NCBI GenBank assembly: GCA_902631405.1 | Contig: CACOYI010000004.1 | Span: forward strand, 1-64,000 | From: K189A clade bacterium | GTDB taxonomy: Bacteria; Pseudomonadota; Gammaproteobacteria; Pseudomonadales; Azotimanducaceae | DNA length: 64,000 nt | Reading direction: 5' to 3' | Shown: positions 52,865-62,723 of the stretch, piece by piece | How the letters are laid out: every line of letters begins with the position of its first letter | How positions within the stretch are numbered: position 1 is the stretch's first letter | Translations under genes and position numbers: made by a program | The notes under the pieces: model-generated | Databases searched by the model: none | The model's input: the letters and a program-made list of their open reading frames with translations, nothing else | What the model was told of the DNA's origin: nothing

Positions 52865-54679
52865 CTAATGCACTGTGACTGATCTAGATAGGCGCCCAGA
52901 GTAACCGACTTGTAAACCCCCGATAGCTGAGTTGATGTAAAAAAGCTCTCTCCATTTCTGGTCTCGATATAGAAGTGGTGCCCAACCGGCCATCTCAAAA
53001 GCACTTTGTCCTAGAGCAAAAAAATCAACTTCGTTGTTATCAGACAAAGAAGACCAGCTGGCGAAACCTCTTGAGCTCACGTGCGTCCCAGGAAGATTCA
53101 AGGGTAACTCTGTGCTTTTCACTCTGGGATTTTCGTAGGCGCCGCGCTTGCTTTGCGACGTAGTATAGACAGGCAACTGATCCGCGAAGTGAAATTTCAG
53201 AGCCGGTATAATTGCGCTAAGCTCTAAGTTCGAACAAAAAACCACTGCCGAGTCGAGATCTTTTCTTGACCTAGGCACAAACTCTAGGGGGGCGTTGATA
53301 ATGGAAGAAAGTCTCTTTTCTCTCTCAACACTTTCAGACACTTTCATTCCTTTCCCAATCGCGCCAGTAATGTTTCTAATATCTCCAAATAAGCTGGTTT
53401 CTAAGGAGCCCTGCCAGTTTTGTCGAAATGCGTCTAGGGATCTTTGAGCCCAAGCCTCCTGGTTGTGGATAATTAAAGCTTTCTCGTAACCATTAGCAAT
53501 CATGTTCTTAGCCAATGCAATTGCTTCATCCTCAATGGGGGTGAGCAGTTGAAGTAGCTGTTCAGAAGTATCCCCCTTCCCCTCCGTAAATCCGATCGTG
53601 CTTATTTTATTTAGAAGAACGGTGGGAACATTACCAACTAAAGACGTTTGGGAGATCTGTTCTGCTTTGGGTTTAAGCAGCGGGCCTAGGATAACCGTCG
53701 GATTCCATTTTTCTAATTTCAAGATTATTTCTTTAACACTATTCTTTTCTGAGTCTACGAAAACCACCTTGTCGTGCATTCTGGGATTATGGCCGCTCTC
53801 CCACGGTTTTTCCTTATTAGCCAAAAAAGCATCAAAAAAGCCATCTCTGACTGCTCTGCCAACAATTCCGTATTCCCCACTCAGAGGGAGTATAAATGCA
53901 ATTCTTTTGGGTTCGGGAGAATAGAGCTTACTCAGTAGAGAAGATAACTCTGGACCTCTGAGATTCTGTTCGTTTTCTTGCAGCCAAAGTCTCGCTAAGA
54001 ATGCGGTCGTTTCTCTCGAGCTCGAATTCGTTAAGATATTCTTCAGAGAACTCCACATGGTGTATTTTTCATCTTTTTGAAAGATAAAAGGTCGCAGTCC
54101 TAGATCAAGCAGTAAAAGCTGTTCATCAATCTTGTTCTGCTCTGCCGCCATAACGCTCCCCAATAATTGTTCGTCGTCGAAATGCTTCGGAAGAGATTGG
54201 CTCTCGAGATGGCTCAAAAGCTCCGAGACGCAAGAATGAAACTCTAGGACAAAACACGCGTTTAAGAGAGTTGTCTGATTGGATTGGATGGCGGTGGGAA
54301 AACGAAAAAAATATTGATAAATATCCAAGTGCCTTTCTTGAAGAGCATAGATTTTTAGTGTCAGATCATGGACTTGAGATCGTCGAGATAATATCGACTC
54401 ACTCTGCAGTAGTTCTGAAAGACGATCTAGCCAAATTTCGAGGATTGCAGCCTCCGGTATATCAGCGCTTTCCTGCAAGGCGCGATTTATTTCTGCCAGC
54501 GAGTCGGAGGGTGCATGCAAATCCAGAATGGTTGATTTTGTTTTTGAAGTGGTACTCTCGGGGGGATCGATTATTGAAGTAGACTGTTGCCCCGGACCTA
54601 CACAGGCCTGGCCGACAAATAGTGAAGTAAGCACGCAAATGAATACAGAAAAAGGTCTCGAGCGCGGTGTTTTGTACAT
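52865..54679 (-). CDS. lpoA: LpoA/LppC family penicillin-binding-protein activator
   Basis: Outer-membrane lipoprotein that activates PBP1A through the sacculus. 604 aa. Lipoprotein signal with Cys in FVGQAC (about residue 26), a helical TPR-like N-terminal half (to about 260) and a periplasmic binding-protein-like C-terminal half starting RIAFILPLSGEYGIVGRAVRDGF. The ATG at 54679 (GGAG 9 nt upstream) gives a normal signal peptide; an ATG at 54712 would add 11 residues. Its first 41 nt overlap the start of divergent rsmI. Confidence 0.88.
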   Translation of the reverse strand: MYKTPRSRPFSVFICVLTSLFVGQACVGPGQQSTSIIDPPESTTSKTKSTILDLHAPSDSLAEINRALQESADIPEAAILEIWLDRLSELLQSESILSRRSQVHDLTLKIYALQERHLDIYQYFFRFPTAIQSNQTTLLNACFVLEFHSCVSELLSHLESQSLPKHFDDEQLLGSVMAAEQNKIDEQLLLLDLGLRPFIFQKDEKYTMWSSLKNILTNSSSRETTAFLARLWLQENEQNLRGPELSSLLSKLYSPEPKRIAFILPLSGEYGIVGRAVRDGFFDAFLANKEKPWESGHNPRMHDKVVFVDSEKNSVKEIILKLEKWNPTVILGPLLKPKAEQISQTSLVGNVPTVLLNKISTIGFTEGKGDTSEQLLQLLTPIEDEAIALAKNMIANGYEKALIIHNQEAWAQRSLDAFRQNWQGSLETSLFGDIRNITGAIGKGMKVSESVEREKRLSSIINAPLEFVPRSRKDLDSAVVFCSNLELSAIIPALKFHFADQLPVYTTSQSKRGAYENPRVKSTELPLNLPGTHVSSRGFASWSSLSDNNEVDFFALGQSAFEMAGWAPLLYRDQKWRELFYINSAIGGLQVGYSGRLSRSVTVH

Positions 54680-55475
54680 AGTAGCCACTCCGATTGGTAA
54701 CAAAGATGACATGTCCTCAAGGGCTAGGAAAATATTGATCGCCTGTGATCGAGTGGCTGCCGAGGATACCAGACGTGCAGCTAGACTGTTAGTTGAACTA
54801 GGTGGAGATCAACATAAATTAATAAGCCTCCATGAGCATAATGAGAATAAGCTCGTTGGCTATTTGGTGGGTGAATTGGTGGCGGGTGGGAGTGTTGCCC
54901 TCGTTTCTGACTCAGGCACACCTTTACTTTCCGATCCTGGTTACCGATTAGTCAAAGCGGCAAATTCCTCCGGAATTTCAGTAAAACCTATTCCCGGTCC
55001 CTCCTCAATAGTCGCGGCGCTTAGTGTTTGTCCTCTTCCCGCGCATCCATTTCTTTTCGTTGGATTTTTACCCAAAAAGAAGAAGGATCTGCAGAGCCGG
55101 TTGCATGAAGTGATTAAAAAGCCAGAGGCGGTCGTATTCTTTGAATCGCCTCGACGAATTCGCCGGACGCTAGCTCTGTTCTCAACGCTCACGCGCAGAA
55201 AGATTTTCCTGATTAAGGAGATGACAAAAACGTTTGAGTATTCATGGAGCGGTTCGGCCAGTGAACTGTTATCTCAATTAGACGAGGATCCGAAGGGCGA
55301 ATTTGTGGGGGTTTTAGAAAAAGTAGAATTCTCCGAGAACGTTACTTTAGATGCAGAGGCGTTTTTAAAAGAAATGCTCAAGCACCTTCCGCCAGCAAAA
55401 GCTTCGAGTGTTGCGGCAAAAGTGCTCCCTGGTAGAAAGAAGGATTATTATGAGTTGGCTCTTTCCCTATTGTAG
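54639..55475 (+). CDS. rsmI: 16S rRNA 2'-O-ribose C1402 methyltransferase
   Basis: SAM-dependent methyltransferase acting at the decoding centre, together with RsmH, encoded downstream. 278 aa from the ATG at 54639. LYIVATPIGNKDDMSSRA, AAEDTRRAARLL, LVSDSGTPLLSDPGYRLV and PIPGPSSIVAALSVC are the tetrapyrrole-methylase-like signatures. The start region overlaps the divergent lpoA 5' end by 41 nt; a TTG inside GVLYIV would remove the overlap but shorten the family N-terminus. Confidence 0.93.
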   Translation: MNTEKGLERGVLYIVATPIGNKDDMSSRARKILIACDRVAAEDTRRAARLLVELGGDQHKLISLHEHNENKLVGYLVGELVAGGSVALVSDSGTPLLSDPGYRLVKAANSSGISVKPIPGPSSIVAALSVCPLPAHPFLFVGFLPKKKKDLQSRLHEVIKKPEAVVFFESPRRIRRTLALFSTLTRRKIFLIKEMTKTFEYSWSGSASELLSQLDEDPKGEFVGVLEKVEFSENVTLDAEAFLKEMLKHLPPAKASSVAAKVLPGRKKDYYELALSLL

Positions 55476-55501
55476 GAAGCTTTCTGCTGTGAACGTTTTG
55501 C

Positions 55502-55531
55502 TTGTCGCGCGGTGGTCTACCGCATCATAAT
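55502..55531 (+). promoter_or_regulatory. Candidate sigma70 promoter of rnpB
   Basis: TTGTCG (55502-55507) and CATAAT (55526-55531) are separated by 18 nt; the -10 matches five of six bases. The predicted start, 7-9 nt downstream, coincides with the 5' end of the RNase P RNA. Confidence 0.6.
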
Positions 55532-55539
55532 GATGACCT

Positions 55540-55875
55540 GAGTAGGCTGGACAGTCGCCGTTAAGCGGAGGAAAGTCCGGGCTCCAAAGGGTAGGGAGCC
55601 AGGTAATACCTGGGGAGCGTGAGCTCACGGAAAGTGCAACAGAAAAAATACCGCCGCGCTTACTAATAGTCGCGGTAAGGGTGAAATGGTGTGGTAAGAG
55701 CGCACCGCGCTGATGGCAACATCAAGTGGCTAGGAAAACCCCTCCCGGAGTAAGACCAAATAGAGATCTTTTGGCGTTACCCGCGCCGGATCAGGGTAGG
55801 TCGCTTGAGATTATTGGTGACAATGATCCTAGATGAATGACTGTCCTCGACAGAACCCGGCTTACAGGCCTACTC
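55540..55875 (+). ncRNA. rnpB: RNase P RNA, bacterial type A
   Basis: Catalytic RNA that trims tRNA 5' leaders. The ends GAGTAGGC (55540-55547) and GCCTACTC (55868-55875) close P1. Universally conserved blocks are present: GACAGTCGCCG and GGAGGAAAGTCCGGGCTCC near the 5' end, the AGGGTGAAAT-type CR-II region, the GCGCACCGCG segment, and ACAGAACCCGGCTTACAGGCC at the 3' end. Length (336 nt) and helices fit the A type. It lies between rsmI and rsmH, as in Pseudomonas, but without mraZ. Confidence 0.96.
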
Positions 55876-55900
55876 TATTTGAGGATGTTTTATATGCCTT

Positions 55901-56833
55901 ATGTATAGTGCTACTCACGTACCTGTAATGTTGAGAGAGAGCGTATCTCACCTCGTCACCGATAGAGGGGGGTACTATATTGATGCGACTTTTGGAAGAG
56001 GAGGGCACGCAAAGGAAATCTTAGCATCGATCAATGAGAAAGGGCGTGTCTATGCTTTTGACAGAGACCCTGCGTCAAAAGAGCAATTTGAAAAAACCTT
56101 TCGAAAGGAAGGAAGACTTTCATTCTCGCAGGGAAAATTTTCAGATATTTTGACGGAAATGCAGGCATTGAAATTGGTGGGGAAAGTAAGTGGTATTCTA
56201 ATCGACTGCGGCGTTTCATCCCCTCAGTTAGAAGAGGCAAGCAGAGGATTCAGTTTCAGAAGAGAAGGCCCTTTAGATATGAGAATGAATCCTAACGAGG
56301 GCTTCAGTGCTGCTGATTGGTTGAACAGTGCTGATGAGAGGGAGATTTCGCAGGTCATTTGGAAATTGGGACAAGAGAGTTTTGCCAGGAGAATTGCCCG
56401 AAGTATTGTCGCCAAACGTCCGCTGGAGACGACTATCCAGTTAGCCGGTTTGGTATTGAAGGAATATGAATTTTCGGGACGAAAAAAAAGTCGAGTTCAT
56501 CCAGCAACGAAGACGTTTCAGGCTATCAGGATGCACGTAAATGGGGAAATCAAAGAGCTACAAAAGATTCTTCTCGACGGACCTGAAATGCTCTCTATCG
56601 GGGGAAGAATCGCAGTAATTTCGTTCCACTCAATCGAGGACAGGGAAGTCAAGAAGAGTTTTCATAGCCTTGCGGTTGGAACAAAACTGCCTAGGAGTAT
56701 TCCTATTTTAGAAAAAGACAGGATCGCTTCATGGCGGTCCATTGGAAAGGCTCTAAAACCCTCCATAAAGGAAATTGCAGTTAATCCCCGATCTCGCACC
56801 GCCGTTATGAGAGTTATAGAACGGGTCACTTAA
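55901..56833 (+). CDS. rsmH: 16S rRNA m4C1402 methyltransferase
   Basis: N4-methylates C1402 of 16S rRNA, the partner modification of RsmI. 310 aa (E. coli 313). THVPVMLRESVSHL, the SAM motif IDATFGRGGHAKEI, LIDCGVSSPQLEEASRGFSF and VISFHSIEDREVKKSF are diagnostic. First gene of the division/cell-wall cluster here, since mraZ is missing. No close ribosome-binding site is visible before the ATG. Confidence 0.96.
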   Translation: MYSATHVPVMLRESVSHLVTDRGGYYIDATFGRGGHAKEILASINEKGRVYAFDRDPASKEQFEKTFRKEGRLSFSQGKFSDILTEMQALKLVGKVSGILIDCGVSSPQLEEASRGFSFRREGPLDMRMNPNEGFSAADWLNSADEREISQVIWKLGQESFARRIARSIVAKRPLETTIQLAGLVLKEYEFSGRKKSRVHPATKTFQAIRMHVNGEIKELQKILLDGPEMLSIGGRIAVISFHSIEDREVKKSFHSLAVGTKLPRSIPILEKDRIASWRSIGKALKPSIKEIAVNPRSRTAVMRVIERVT

Positions 56834-56875
56834 TTTGCCCTTCAAACTTTTTGGAAACATTGATGAAAGATAGCA

Positions 56876-57172
56876 ATGAGTAATAAAGACTTTCGGTCAG
56901 TACCCGACACTTTAGAAGGTGGGTTTTGGTTTCTCTTCTTTCTAGGTTTGAACGTCGTGAGCGCCTTAGTTTTGGTTTTTTCGACGCACGAATTGCGTCA
57001 AATACATCAGAGTTTAGATGAGACGCAAAGAGATGAAACAGCGGAACTAGCCAGACACAGTCGTTTGCTTCTGGAAAAAAGCACCCTCGCCGGTTTAAGT
57101 GAGGTGGAATCTATTGCCATTCGTGAGTTGGGAATGGAGTTTCCAAACAATCTGGCGAAGCCCTCCCAATGA
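56876..57172 (+). CDS. ftsL: Cell division protein FtsL
   Basis: 98-aa bitopic divisome protein: short cytoplasmic N-terminus, one TM helix (FWFLFFLGLNVVSALVLVF, about residues 17-35) and a periplasmic heptad-rich coiled coil that pairs with FtsB. Sequence conservation is low, so identity rests on topology, size and position between rsmH and ftsI, whose start overlaps by 4 nt. Confidence 0.88.
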   Translation: MSNKDFRSVPDTLEGGFWFLFFLGLNVVSALVLVFSTHELRQIHQSLDETQRDETAELARHSRLLLEKSTLAGLSEVESIAIRELGMEFPNNLAKPSQ

Positions 57173-58812
57173 AAAATTGGCGCTATTTTCTGGCTTCTTG
57201 GTTTTTTGGCGTTTTTTTCTTGTTCCTAATCGCTAGGACCGGTTATCTTGTTTTCGCGGATGGTGACCGTCTTCTACATCAGGGCAACGCCAGATCAATC
57301 AGAGAGGTGAACATTCCGTCCCCTCGAGCTCAGATCCTGGATAGACGTGGGCAACCTCTTGCGGTCAGCACACCGGTATACTCTGTAAAAGCGAGTCCTA
57401 AGAATCTCCTCGCGCAGGAAGAAAAAATCCGCATGGTGGCGGCTGCCCTAGAAATTTCTGACCATACTCTTCTGAAAGTTCTCCGTGAAGATGTCGATAA
57501 GCCATTTGTTTACTTAAAAAAAAGAGTCAGCTGGAGCGTTGCGGAAGAGCTTAAGGCTTTATCTATTAAAGGCTTAACCTTTGACCGCTCCTACAAGCGT
57601 TATTACCCTCTTGGAGAGGTGGCGACCCATGTTGTTGGCAAAACAGACGTGGATGACCGTGGAATAGAGGGCATAGAGCTTTCGCAAAACTACTCTCTCC
57701 AAGGGAAGTCTGGTTCCAGATCCATCTTAATTGATAGAAAGGGTAAGGCGATTCAGAATCTTGACTATGTCTCCCTGCCTGTCGTCGGTAAAGATATTCA
57801 ACTAAGTCTAGATTCGAGGCTTCAATATGTGGCTTATAAAGAGCTTAAGTCAGCGGTATCAGCTCATCGTGCATCGACAGGGTCTTTGGTTATCCTAGAG
57901 GCAAGCTCGGGAGAGATATTAGCGATGGTAAATCAGCCTTCTTATAACCCCAATGCAAGAGTCACCACTCAAGAACGTGGAATGAAAAACAGATCAGTCA
58001 CAGACTCATATGCACCCGGTTCGACCATAAAGCCCTTTGTAGCACTCGCGGCGATTGTTGAACATCAATTTCATGCAGACACAACAATAAATACCAGTCC
58101 CGGTTTCCTTCGAATAGGAAGCAAACTGATTCAGGATCCACGCGACCGAGGAATAATCTCGCTTAAGGAAGCAATTCAAAAATCAAGTCAGGTGGCAATT
58201 GTTAAGGTCGCTGGAAAGTTGGGTCCTACTTCTATCCTGGAGGTTCTAAAGAGAAGTGGTTTCGGCAGAAAAGTTGATTCCGGCTTGCCGGGAGAGGTCT
58301 CTGGTTTTTTACCTGATTCATCTACTATGGGTGTGATTGATGAAGCGGCACTTTCTTACGGATATGGCCTCACCGTTTCACCTTTGCAATTGGCATCGAG
58401 CTACATGGCTTTCGCAGGAATGGGGCTGGCTAGACCGGTCTCAATAATCAAAGGCCAGAATGAGATGGCCACCAAAACAGAGAGACTATTCGAATCTAGC
58501 CACATTTCGGAGATTAATAATATCATGGCGAGTGTTACCGAACCTGAAGGAACGGGAGCCTTGGCTGCAGTTCGAGGATTTGAGGTTGCAGGCAAAACTG
58601 GCACCATAAGATTGGTAAGCGAAGATCGCTATGATGATGAGAGGCATGCGGCTTGGTTTGTAGGAGTAATTCCAGTGCGCGCACCGAAGTTGGTTATTGT
58701 TGTATTTATAAATGAGCCGAAGGCAGGCCTGAACAGTGGCGGTTCTGTAGCCGCGCCAGTATTCGCTAGAGTCGCAGAGAGGTCTCTACAAATCTTGGGT
58801 GTTGCTCGTTGA
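57169..58812 (+). CDS. ftsI: Septal peptidoglycan transpeptidase FtsI (PBP3)
   Basis: Class B penicillin-binding protein that cross-links septal wall with FtsW. 547 aa (E. coli 588). TM helix about residues 8-26, the pedestal domain with RRGQPLAVSTPVYSVKA, then the transpeptidase domain with S285-x-x-K (GSTIKP) and K476-T-G (GKTGT). The middle SxN motif reads S339-S340-Q341 instead of SSN, an uncommon change at a conserved active-site position. Overlaps ftsL by 4 nt; murE follows 31 nt later. Confidence 0.95.
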   Translation: MKNWRYFLASWFFGVFFLFLIARTGYLVFADGDRLLHQGNARSIREVNIPSPRAQILDRRGQPLAVSTPVYSVKASPKNLLAQEEKIRMVAAALEISDHTLLKVLREDVDKPFVYLKKRVSWSVAEELKALSIKGLTFDRSYKRYYPLGEVATHVVGKTDVDDRGIEGIELSQNYSLQGKSGSRSILIDRKGKAIQNLDYVSLPVVGKDIQLSLDSRLQYVAYKELKSAVSAHRASTGSLVILEASSGEILAMVNQPSYNPNARVTTQERGMKNRSVTDSYAPGSTIKPFVALAAIVEHQFHADTTINTSPGFLRIGSKLIQDPRDRGIISLKEAIQKSSQVAIVKVAGKLGPTSILEVLKRSGFGRKVDSGLPGEVSGFLPDSSTMGVIDEAALSYGYGLTVSPLQLASSYMAFAGMGLARPVSIIKGQNEMATKTERLFESSHISEINNIMASVTEPEGTGALAAVRGFEVAGKTGTIRLVSEDRYDDERHAAWFVGVIPVRAPKLVIVVFINEPKAGLNSGGSVAAPVFARVAERSLQILGVAR

Positions 58813-58843
58813 CAAAAATAAATAGCTTTCTAATGATTTTTTT

Positions 58844-60274
58844 ATGGAGCTGAACAAGCTGCTACGCGAACCGAGTTTACCTCCCGTTAAAGTATTACGA
58901 CTAGTTGGAGACTCTAGAAAAGTCATACCCGGTGATTTATTTATTGCTTCATCAACAGATCCTTCATCACGTGATTCACATATAATTGAGGCGCAGAGGC
59001 TCGGCGCTGTAGCTGCCCTGACGACAACCACTAATATAAAACAATCGAGAATTCCCATAATCGAAAAAAGTGATTTGGTGTCAAATCGAGGCGAGCTAGC
59101 GAGTATTTTTTATGGTCATCCAAGTAAAAAGAAACTTTGCATCGGAGTTACCGGAACAAATGGCAAAACCTCCATTGCTTATCTTGTTGCCGCCATTGGA
59201 CGACTGTTGGAGTTTGATTTTGGTTATATCGGAACATTGGGATGCGGCAAAATAGGAAATCTCGTGCCCGGTTCTTTGACGACTCCAGATGCCCTAGATA
59301 TTCAGAGGATGATGAGAGAATTGGAAAGCCAAAATGTTGAGGGCTTTAGCATTGAAGTGAGTTCTCACGCATTGGCACAAAAAAGGGTTAGCCACGTAAA
59401 CTTTGATACAGCAATATTCTCAAATCTCTCGAGAGATCACCTTGATTACCATAAAGATATGGAATCTTACGGATCGACGAAAAAGAAATTGTTTACCGAG
59501 TGGGGTTTGAAGAGTGCTATTGTTAATGTCGATGACGATTTTGGAAAAAGAATCATAAAGGATTCTACGGCTGATCGAGTGATCACCTACGGTAAGTCTG
59601 GAGATTTGTCTTGGCAAGGGGAATATAGTTCAACCGGCATAGGGGTTGAGTTTTCCTTTGAAGGAAAATCGATATGGACAGATTTGTCAGTTCATAGTGA
59701 GTTTGAAGTCGCTAACATAGCAGCAGCTTTGGCTGCTTTTCTAAGCATGGGTCATTCAATCGATAAACTTATCGCTTTGTTGCCTCAATTGGCGAGCGTA
59801 CCCGGTCGCATGCAGAAGATCCCTGGACCAAAAGAATGTCCCACTGTGATTCTTGATTATGCACACACGCCGGATGCACTTGAACGCGTCCTGAGAGCCT
59901 GTAGGCATCACTGTGAGGGCAGATTAATTTGTTTGATAGGTTGCGGAGGTAGACGAGACGCGGGGAAACGGCCGATAATGGGTCGGGTCGCGATTGAGTA
60001 TTCGGACGTTTGTTATTTCACGAGCGACAATCCAAGGGATGAGGATCCTTCAGAAATACTAACCAATATGACCTCTTCCATTTCCACCCTTGAAAAAAAT
60101 CGTGTGAATTTGATTATCGATAGGAGCGAGGCGATTAGAGCGGCTATTGATTTGGCAAGGGAAAAAGATTGGGTGGTTATCGCTGGTAAGGGGCATGAAA
60201 CTACCCAGGAGGTCCATGGCAGACTCTTGCCACTAAACGACTTTGAAATTATTTCGGAAGTTTTTGGGCGTTAA
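58844..60274 (+). CDS. murE: UDP-MurNAc-L-Ala-D-Glu:meso-diaminopimelate ligase
   Basis: Adds meso-diaminopimelate to the peptide stem. 476 aa. N-terminal Mur domain ([17 protein letters not shown]), ATP loop [14 protein letters not shown] (about residue 102-115), [11 protein letters not shown], and the DNPRDEDP motif that selects diaminopimelate over lysine. Normally murF follows; here mraY begins 4 nt after the stop. Confidence 0.95.
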   Translation: MELNKLLREPSLPPVKVLRLVGDSRKVIPGDLFIASSTDPSSRDSHIIEAQRLGAVAALTTTTNIKQSRIPIIEKSDLVSNRGELASIFYGHPSKKKLCIGVTGTNGKTSIAYLVAAIGRLLEFDFGYIGTLGCGKIGNLVPGSLTTPDALDIQRMMRELESQNVEGFSIEVSSHALAQKRVSHVNFDTAIFSNLSRDHLDYHKDMESYGSTKKKLFTEWGLKSAIVNVDDDFGKRIIKDSTADRVITYGKSGDLSWQGEYSSTGIGVEFSFEGKSIWTDLSVHSEFEVANIAAALAAFLSMGHSIDKLIALLPQLASVPGRMQKIPGPKECPTVILDYAHTPDALERVLRACRHHCEGRLICLIGCGGRRDAGKRPIMGRVAIEYSDVCYFTSDNPRDEDPSEILTNMTSSISTLEKNRVNLIIDRSEAIRAAIDLAREKDWVVIAGKGHETTQEVHGRLLPLNDFEIISEVFGR

Positions 60275-60278
60275 AAAT

Positions 60279-61361
60279 ATGCTGCTATGGTTAACAGAAC
60301 AATTAACACAATACGCTAATTTCTTTAGTGTTTTTCAATATCTAACCTTTCGTACGTTAGTCAGTTTTATCACCGCATTGTTGATGTCGATGTTATTAGG
60401 ACCGTCGATCATTCGAAGATTTCAAAGTGCTCAGATTGGCGAAGTTATCAGAAAGGAAGGTCCGACTTCACACCAAAGTAAAGCAGGAACGCCGACGATG
60501 GGCGGAACTATGATTATTGTAGTCTGGTCTCTAACCACCTTACTTTGGGGGGATCTTTCAAATGGCTACATTTGGTTGGCATTTTTTGTAGTGCTTTCAT
60601 TTGGATTAATTGGATGGGCTGACGATTACCTCAAAATAAGGTATCGAAATAGCGAGGGTCTCAGCGCGGGTAGAAAGATCCTTGCTCAATCTGTATTAGC
60701 TTCTATGGTGGCCCTCTACCTTTATAACACGTCGTTATCTGCAGTGGAGACCTCCTTGTTTATCCCTTTTTTCAAAGACTTCGTGGTGCCTCTGGGCGTG
60801 GGATTTTTGCTCCTATCAACTCTAATGATCGTGGGCATGAGCAATGCAGTTAACCTGACTGATGGGCTCGATGGGCTCGCTATCCTTCCCTCCGTGTTGG
60901 TCATGGGAGCTTTGGGATTGATTGCATACTTGTGCGGTAATGTTGAATTCGCGACTTATCTGCAAATCCCATACATACCAGGATCTGGTGAGCTCACCAT
61001 TTTCTGTGGTGGCTTGATTGGGGCTGGTTTAGGTTTTTTATGGTTTAATACCTATCCAGCCCAAATATTTATGGGCGATGTCGGGGCCCTACCGATCGGA
61101 GCATCGATTGGGTTTGTGGCCGTAGTAGTCAGGCATGAGATAGTAGCTCTTGTCATGGGCGGCTTGTTCGTCATCGAAACTGCTAGCGTTATTCTCCAAG
61201 TCGTTTCTTATAAGTTAACGGGCAAAAGGATTTTTAGAATGGCCCCAATTCATCACCACTTTGAATTGAAGGGCTGGCCAGAGCCAAAAGTTATAGTGCG
61301 TTTTTGGATTGTATCCTTAGTGCTTGTCGTGGTTGGACTCTCGACTTTGAAGTTGAGATAA
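60279..61361 (+). CDS. mraY: Phospho-N-acetylmuramoyl-pentapeptide-transferase
   Basis: Makes lipid I on undecaprenyl phosphate in the inner membrane. The ATG at 60279 gives [20 protein letters not shown] and exactly 360 aa, as in E. coli; a longer in-frame start inside murE is rejected. Ten TM helices; [50 protein letters not shown] and the [14 protein letters not shown] loop hold the catalytic Asp and His residues. Confidence 0.96.
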   Translation: MLLWLTEQLTQYANFFSVFQYLTFRTLVSFITALLMSMLLGPSIIRRFQSAQIGEVIRKEGPTSHQSKAGTPTMGGTMIIVVWSLTTLLWGDLSNGYIWLAFFVVLSFGLIGWADDYLKIRYRNSEGLSAGRKILAQSVLASMVALYLYNTSLSAVETSLFIPFFKDFVVPLGVGFLLLSTLMIVGMSNAVNLTDGLDGLAILPSVLVMGALGLIAYLCGNVEFATYLQIPYIPGSGELTIFCGGLIGAGLGFLWFNTYPAQIFMGDVGALPIGASIGFVAVVVRHEIVALVMGGLFVIETASVILQVVSYKLTGKRIFRMAPIHHHFELKGWPEPKVIVRFWIVSLVLVVVGLSTLKLR

Positions 61362-61364
61362 GAG

Positions 61365-62723
61365 GTGGCTGGGGGGGCGAGCGCGATTATAGGTTACGGG
61401 CTCACCGGAAGATCCCTTTCACGCTGGCTTACACTTGAAAATGAATCTTTTAAAATTTTTGATAGCGATCCTGCGCTGAGCATCAGGAACTCCCATAAAG
61501 GGATGATTGAGGTGTTACACGTTACAGCCGGTTGGAGCGCGAAAAATTGGGAAGAAGCGCTTGACGGTGTGGTGCGATTGTACCTTAGCCCCGGGGTCAG
61601 TCTTGACTCTCCAGCTGTTCGGATTGCAAGAGACCAAGAAATTCCGGTTCTTACAGATTTGGACCTCTTTAATGAAAATATCAAAAAAAAACCTGTTATC
61701 GGTGTAACGGGTACGAATGGGAAAAGTACCGTCGTTGCCTTGATCGGACATCTCCTTGAAATGAGTGGTTTCTCGGTAGCGATTGGAGGGAACTATGGTA
61801 AACCGGCACTCGACCTGCTGGATGAAAAGGCTGATATTTATGTCCTGGAACTATCCAGTTTCCAACTAGAGAAGATTCAAAATTTGAATCTTCATACCAG
61901 CGTTTTCCTGAATTTCTCTGATGATCATTTGGACTATCACGTCTCTCGTGCTTCTTATCTCGACGCTAAGAGAAGGATCTTTGATTTTTCGGATAGAAAG
62001 GTATTTTACCGCCAAGATAAAGCAACTTTTCCAGATAAAGAGGGATTGGGCGCAATTAGTTTTGGGTTTGGCAATCCTTCTGAATCTGAATCATGGGGAG
62101 TCAGGGAGAATCAGTCCGACTACTGCATATTAAGGGGATCCGAAGAAATGTGTTTGGTACCAAAGGCCTACTTAGGCGGTCGAGTCCATTATTTACTTAA
62201 TATATTGGCGGCATTGGCTTCAATTTATCCGTTCAATTCGGCAGCGAGATTTGAGTCCATTGAGTCTTTCGAGGGATTGAGGCACAGATTCGAACTGGTC
62301 AATGAAGTAAATGGAGTAAGATTCATAAACGATTCGAAAGCTACTAACGTTAGTGCGACTGAGGCGGCCCTGAGGAATTTCGAATCTAAAGAGCAGGTTA
62401 TTCTTATACTGGGGGGAGACGCCAAAGGGGTCGACCTGAGCATCTTAGAAATGAGTATAAGCAAGAAAGTCCTTGGCCTGGTGATTTTGGCTCTTGACCC
62501 AGCACCGCTATTAGAACTTGGACGACGTTGTGGAATCGAGACTTTTGCTACCATTTCCATGGAAGAGGCGGTTAAAGAGGCTTACCGGTTAGTGAACACC
62601 AGTGCCGATGCAAAAAATGTAATCCTTTCTCCGGCGTGTGCGAGCTTCGATTTATTTACAGATTATCAAGAGAGGGGACGAAGTTTTGAGGCCGCGGTGA
62701 AAAAGTTGAGTGAAATCGGGTGA
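61365..62723 (+). CDS. murD: UDP-MurNAc-L-alanine:D-glutamate ligase
   Basis: Adds D-Glu to UDP-MurNAc-Ala. 452 aa. N-terminal nucleotide-binding IIGYGLTGRSLSRWL, ATP loop [14 protein letters not shown] (about residue 110), LELSSFQLEKIQNL, NDSKATNVSATEAAL and LSPACASFDLFTDYQERGRSF. The start is GTG, 3 nt after mraY, followed by a Gly-rich AGGASA lead. ftsW overlaps the stop by 4 nt. Confidence 0.95.
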   Translation: MAGGASAIIGYGLTGRSLSRWLTLENESFKIFDSDPALSIRNSHKGMIEVLHVTAGWSAKNWEEALDGVVRLYLSPGVSLDSPAVRIARDQEIPVLTDLDLFNENIKKKPVIGVTGTNGKSTVVALIGHLLEMSGFSVAIGGNYGKPALDLLDEKADIYVLELSSFQLEKIQNLNLHTSVFLNFSDDHLDYHVSRASYLDAKRRIFDFSDRKVFYRQDKATFPDKEGLGAISFGFGNPSESESWGVRENQSDYCILRGSEEMCLVPKAYLGGRVHYLLNILAALASIYPFNSAARFESIESFEGLRHRFELVNEVNGVRFINDSKATNVSATEAALRNFESKEQVILILGGDAKGVDLSILEMSISKKVLGLVILALDPAPLLELGRRCGIETFATISMEEAVKEAYRLVNTSADAKNVILSPACASFDLFTDYQERGRSFEAAVKKLSEIG

